DNA of 64,000 nucleotides from CAXXOK01 sp963675365 (GTDB lineage: Bacteria; Bacillota; Clostridia; Christensenellales; Aristaeellaceae). Positions 61,645-64,000 of the stretch are shown one piece after another (position 1 is the first letter of the stretch; each line of letters opens with the position of its first letter). A program made the translations under genes and the position numbers. The stretch spans positions 620,001 to 684,000 of the forward strand of contig CAXXVA010000001.1 of assembly GCA_963675365.2 (NCBI GenBank), given 5' to 3'. The notes beneath the pieces were generated by a model, which saw only the letters and a list, made by a program, of their open reading frames with translations, searched no databases and was not told the origin of the DNA.

Positions 61645-63162
61645 CTACTTTCTTGGTGTTGCAAGCGTCATGATTTTCTCCTGGGTCGCCTCCGCAATGT
61701 CAAGCTCACCCGTTTTTTCACCCTCGCACATGACCATAATGCGGTCGCTCATCCGCAGAAGTTCAGGCATTTCCGATGAAATCATCAGAATGGCTTTCCC
61801 CTCGCCTGCAAGTTCCGCCATCAGCTTGTAGATTTCGCTTTTCGCGCCGACGTCTATCCCGCGTGTCGGTTCGTCGAAAATCAGAATATCGCAGTCGCGG
61901 ACCAGCCACTTGGACACAATCACCTTTTGCTGATTGCCGCCGGACAAACTTCTTACGCAGGTTCTGATGCTGGGTGTTTTGATGTTGATCTTGCCGCGGT
62001 ATTCATCGGCAACCTGACCGATTCTTTTTTCATCCACCATCAAGGCGTTGGAGAATTCCTGTAAGGTCGGCAGGGCGATGTTGTCCGCTACGGTCAGATG
62101 CAGACAAAGCCCAAACTCCTTGCGGTCTTCCGACAGATATCCGATGCCGGCGTTGACAGCGTCGCTTGGAGTGGAAATGCCGCACGGCTCGCCGTTGACC
62201 AGAATCTCTCCGCCGTACCGCTGATCCGCGCCGCAGATCAGCCGTGCCATTTCCGTGCGTCCGGCGCCCATGAGCCCGGCAACGCCCAGGATTTCCCCTT
62301 TGCGGAGCGTAAAGGATACGTCCAGCACGTCGGATGAACTCAGGTTTCGGATATCCAGTACGACGGGCGCATCGTCGGGGACGTTGGAGTGTGCCTTGGG
62401 CTCGTCGTAAATCACGCGCCCGACCATCATACTGATGATTTCATCCAGCGTCGTCTCAGCCGTATTGACGGTGTTTACATATTGCCCGTCTCTGAGCACG
62501 GTGATACGGTCGGAAATCTGCTTCAGTTCGCCCATCCGGTGGGAGATGTAAATTACGCCGACGCCCTTTTTCTTCACGTCACGGATAAACCGGAACAGCT
62601 CGGCGATCTCCGCCTCGGTCAGTGCGGCGGAAGGCTCGTCCATGATCAGAATCCGCGTATTTTGATAGGACAGCGCTTTGGCGATTTCCACCATCTGCTG
62701 TTTGGCGACGGACAGGGATTTAATCTGCGTGGTCGGATCGATATCGATTGACAGTGAATGCAGCAGGTCGCGCGTGATCCGGATCTGCTTTTTCTTATCC
62801 AGAAGCCAGCCCTTGAGCGGCTCTCTGCCGATAAAGATGTTTTCCGCGACGGTCAGGTCCCGCATCAGGTTGAGCTCCTGGTGGATGATGCTGATCCCCA
62901 GTTCCTGGGCGTCGCGCGCGCTGTGGATGTCCACCGGCTGATCGTCGATATAGATTTCCCCGGCGTCTTTGATATATGCGCCTGTCAGCACCTTCATCAG
63001 GGTGGATTTTCCGGCGCCGTTCTCGCCCACGAGAGCGTGCACTTCCCCTGCGATTAGGTCAAAATGGCATGCGTCTAACGCATGTACGCCCGGGAAGCTT
63101 TTGTCGATCCCCTCCATGCGCAGCAGCAGGGGTATGTTGTTTGGTTTGTGTTCGGGGGGCAT
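61645..63162 (-). CDS. Sugar ABC transporter ATPase, double NBD (RbsA family)
   Basis: 505 aa. First nucleotide-binding domain: Walker A GENGAGKST, signature LSVAKQQMVEIAKAL, Walker B ILIMDEPSAAL. Second: degenerate Walker A GLMGAGRTEMA, signature LSGGNQQKVIVSKWL, Walker B ILIFDEPTRGIDVG. The weakened second site and its LSGGNQQ are normal for monosaccharide importers. GAGGTGAAGAC precedes the ATG. Confidence 0.95.
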   Translation of the reverse strand: MPPEHKPNNIPLLLRMEGIDKSFPGVHALDACHFDLIAGEVHALVGENGAGKSTLMKVLTGAYIKDAGEIYIDDQPVDIHSARDAQELGISIIHQELNLMRDLTVAENIFIGREPLKGWLLDKKKQIRITRDLLHSLSIDIDPTTQIKSLSVAKQQMVEIAKALSYQNTRILIMDEPSAALTEAEIAELFRFIRDVKKKGVGVIYISHRMGELKQISDRITVLRDGQYVNTVNTAETTLDEIISMMVGRVIYDEPKAHSNVPDDAPVVLDIRNLSSSDVLDVSFTLRKGEILGVAGLMGAGRTEMARLICGADQRYGGEILVNGEPCGISTPSDAVNAGIGYLSEDRKEFGLCLHLTVADNIALPTLQEFSNALMVDEKRIGQVADEYRGKINIKTPSIRTCVRSLSGGNQQKVIVSKWLVRDCDILIFDEPTRGIDVGAKSEIYKLMAELAGEGKAILMISSEMPELLRMSDRIMVMCEGEKTGELDIAEATQEKIMTLATPRK

Positions 63163-63251
63163 GTCTTCACCTCATCTACGTTACTTGCAACACGTCGGCG
63201 GAAACCACCAAACAGACTATCCAACAGGTGCGTTTGAATGGGCTTGCCGTA

Positions 63252-63686
63252 TTAAATAACCCCTTTTTGCAGAATCATGTTGGCGTATAGTTCCCGTTCC
63301 CCTGTGGCAACGACGGCGTAAGCCTTCCTGCATTCATCGTAGAATGCAAACCGTTCCATGTAGCGGATGCCGTTTGGGACAATCTTTTCATACCGCGAAA
63401 TAATCGACGCATAGTCCTTCCAGATCGCAACGCTTTCCATATTGCCGGGCTCGGATTCCATCAGCGTCACCGGTTGGGCTATATAGGCGTCCAGCGGAAA
63501 AAGCTGCAAAATCGCGTCCAGGAGGACGGGGATACCCAGCCCGTCGCAGCGGACAATCCGCGCGCCTTTGGCCGTACTCTCGGCGGGGAAATTGGCGTCT
63601 GCCAGAACGAGCGTATCTCCATGGCCCATTTCGGCCAGGACTTTCAGCAAAGCGGGCGACAGGACAGGCGGGATATGTTTAAGCAT
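63252..63686 (-). CDS. fucU: L-fucose mutarotase (RbsD/FucU family)
   Basis: 144 aa. MLKHIPPVLSPALLKVLAEMGHGDTLVLADANFPAES has the catalytic His (GHGD) and the family opening. GIRYMERFAFYDECRKAYAVVATGERELYANMILQKGV closes it in the FucU manner. It interconverts sugar anomers before isomerisation. The start at 63686 has AGGAGGATGT upstream and lies 8 bases after the fucI stop. Confidence 0.92.
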   Translation of the reverse strand: MLKHIPPVLSPALLKVLAEMGHGDTLVLADANFPAESTAKGARIVRCDGLGIPVLLDAILQLFPLDAYIAQPVTLMESEPGNMESVAIWKDYASIISRYEKIVPNGIRYMERFAFYDECRKAYAVVATGERELYANMILQKGVI

Positions 63687-63694
63687 ACATCCTC

Positions 63695-64000
63695 CTATCG
63701 GTATAACGGGCCGTAAGCCGCGCATGCGCGGAAGTCTGCGCCTTCCGGATCCATTCCGAAAGCGTTCCACGCCGCGGGCCTGAAGATGTCTTCGTCAGGC
63801 ACATTGTGCATGGCAACGGGGATCCGCAGCATGCTGCACAGGGTAATAATATCCGCTCCGATGTGCCCGTAGCTGATCGCGCCGTGATTGGCGCCCCAGG
63901 CACGCATAACCTCATAGGCGGTTTTGAAATTCCCTTTGCCGGTTACGCGCGGCGCAAACCATGTGCACGGCCAGGTATAATCCGTGCGTTTCCACAAAAG
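63695..64000 (-). CDS. fucI: L-fucose isomerase, C-terminal part (cut by window edge)
   Basis: Converts L-fucose to L-fuculose. The last 101 residues are present: WPCTWFAPRVTGKGNF, WGANHGAISYGHIGADIITLCSMLRIPVAMHNVP and IFRPAAWNAFGMDPEGADFRACAAYGPLYR, all typical of FucI. The start lies beyond the window. First visible gene of the uptake operon. D-arabinose isomerisation by the same enzyme is possible. Confidence 0.93.
   Translation of the reverse strand, partial: LLWKRTDYTWPCTWFAPRVTGKGNFKTAYEVMRAWGANHGAISYGHIGADIITLCSMLRIPVAMHNVPDEDIFRPAAWNAFGMDPEGADFRACAAYGPLYR

Overview
The window looks like a chromosome segment of a strictly anaerobic, Gram-positive-type Clostridia bacterium of fairly high GC. 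The reasons are the many ferredoxin-type Fe-S proteins, hydroxylamine reductase, rubredoxin and desulfoferrodoxin, the sortase-B-like and Lit-like membrane proteins, a DUF1836 regulator, strong AGGAGG-type ribosome sites and textbook sigma-A promoters. A Christensenellales-like gut lineage is possible but cannot be proved from this sequence. I saw no rRNA, tRNA, CRISPR array, insertion sequence or prophage.

Layout. 1-5.8 kb (- strand): an arginine operon transcribed argG-argC-argJ-argB-argD-argF, the last cut by the window edge, with a consensus promoter and an ArgR box in front of argG. 6-9 kb: a DUF1015 protein and a membrane-anchored sortase-B-like protein that has lost its catalytic His and Cys. 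9-13 kb (+): a short alanyl-tRNA synthetase and a fusion of a 12-helix transporter-like domain to a PlsC-type acyltransferase. 13-21 kb (-): a GntR regulator, then the run GNAT / prfB / EFR1-type ferredoxin-flavodoxin / Lit-like protein / tsaD, and secA. 21-31.7 kb: secreted and membrane proteins, including two paralogous secreted proteins with a shared unknown C-terminal domain, and an alkaline phosphatase preceded by PhoP-like direct repeats. 31.8-34.6 kb: cysK-metY facing an Rrf2 regulator across a compact divergent promoter. 34.7-41.9 kb: a serine hydrolase and a nitrosative/oxidative stress group (desulfoferrodoxin; ferredoxin-cupin-rubredoxin-hcp with a divergent Crp/Fnr regulator).

42-53.1 kb (-) holds the most notable system. 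A 13-gene operon under an ArsR-type regulator encodes a complex built from Mrp antiporter subunits and complex-I/hydrogenase-like subunits. The gene order matches the archaeal MBX complex (A B C D E::F G H H' M J K L N), and the last ferredoxin subunit is fused to a GltD/NfnL-like FAD/NAD(P)H oxidoreductase. The catalytic large subunit keeps only two of the four Ni-Fe cysteines. The likely role is ion-pumping electron transfer between ferredoxin and NAD(P)H, or sulfur reduction. A CoA-disulfide/persulfide reductase with a rhodanese domain, a second Crp/Fnr regulator and thioredoxin follow at 54.7-57.7 kb.

59.5-64 kb (-): an L-fucose-type uptake and isomerisation operon (fucI-fucU-ATPase-permease-binding protein). 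Intergenic regions carry at least three families of structured dispersed repeats. They lie mostly just 3' of genes, and some stems show compensatory changes between copies.
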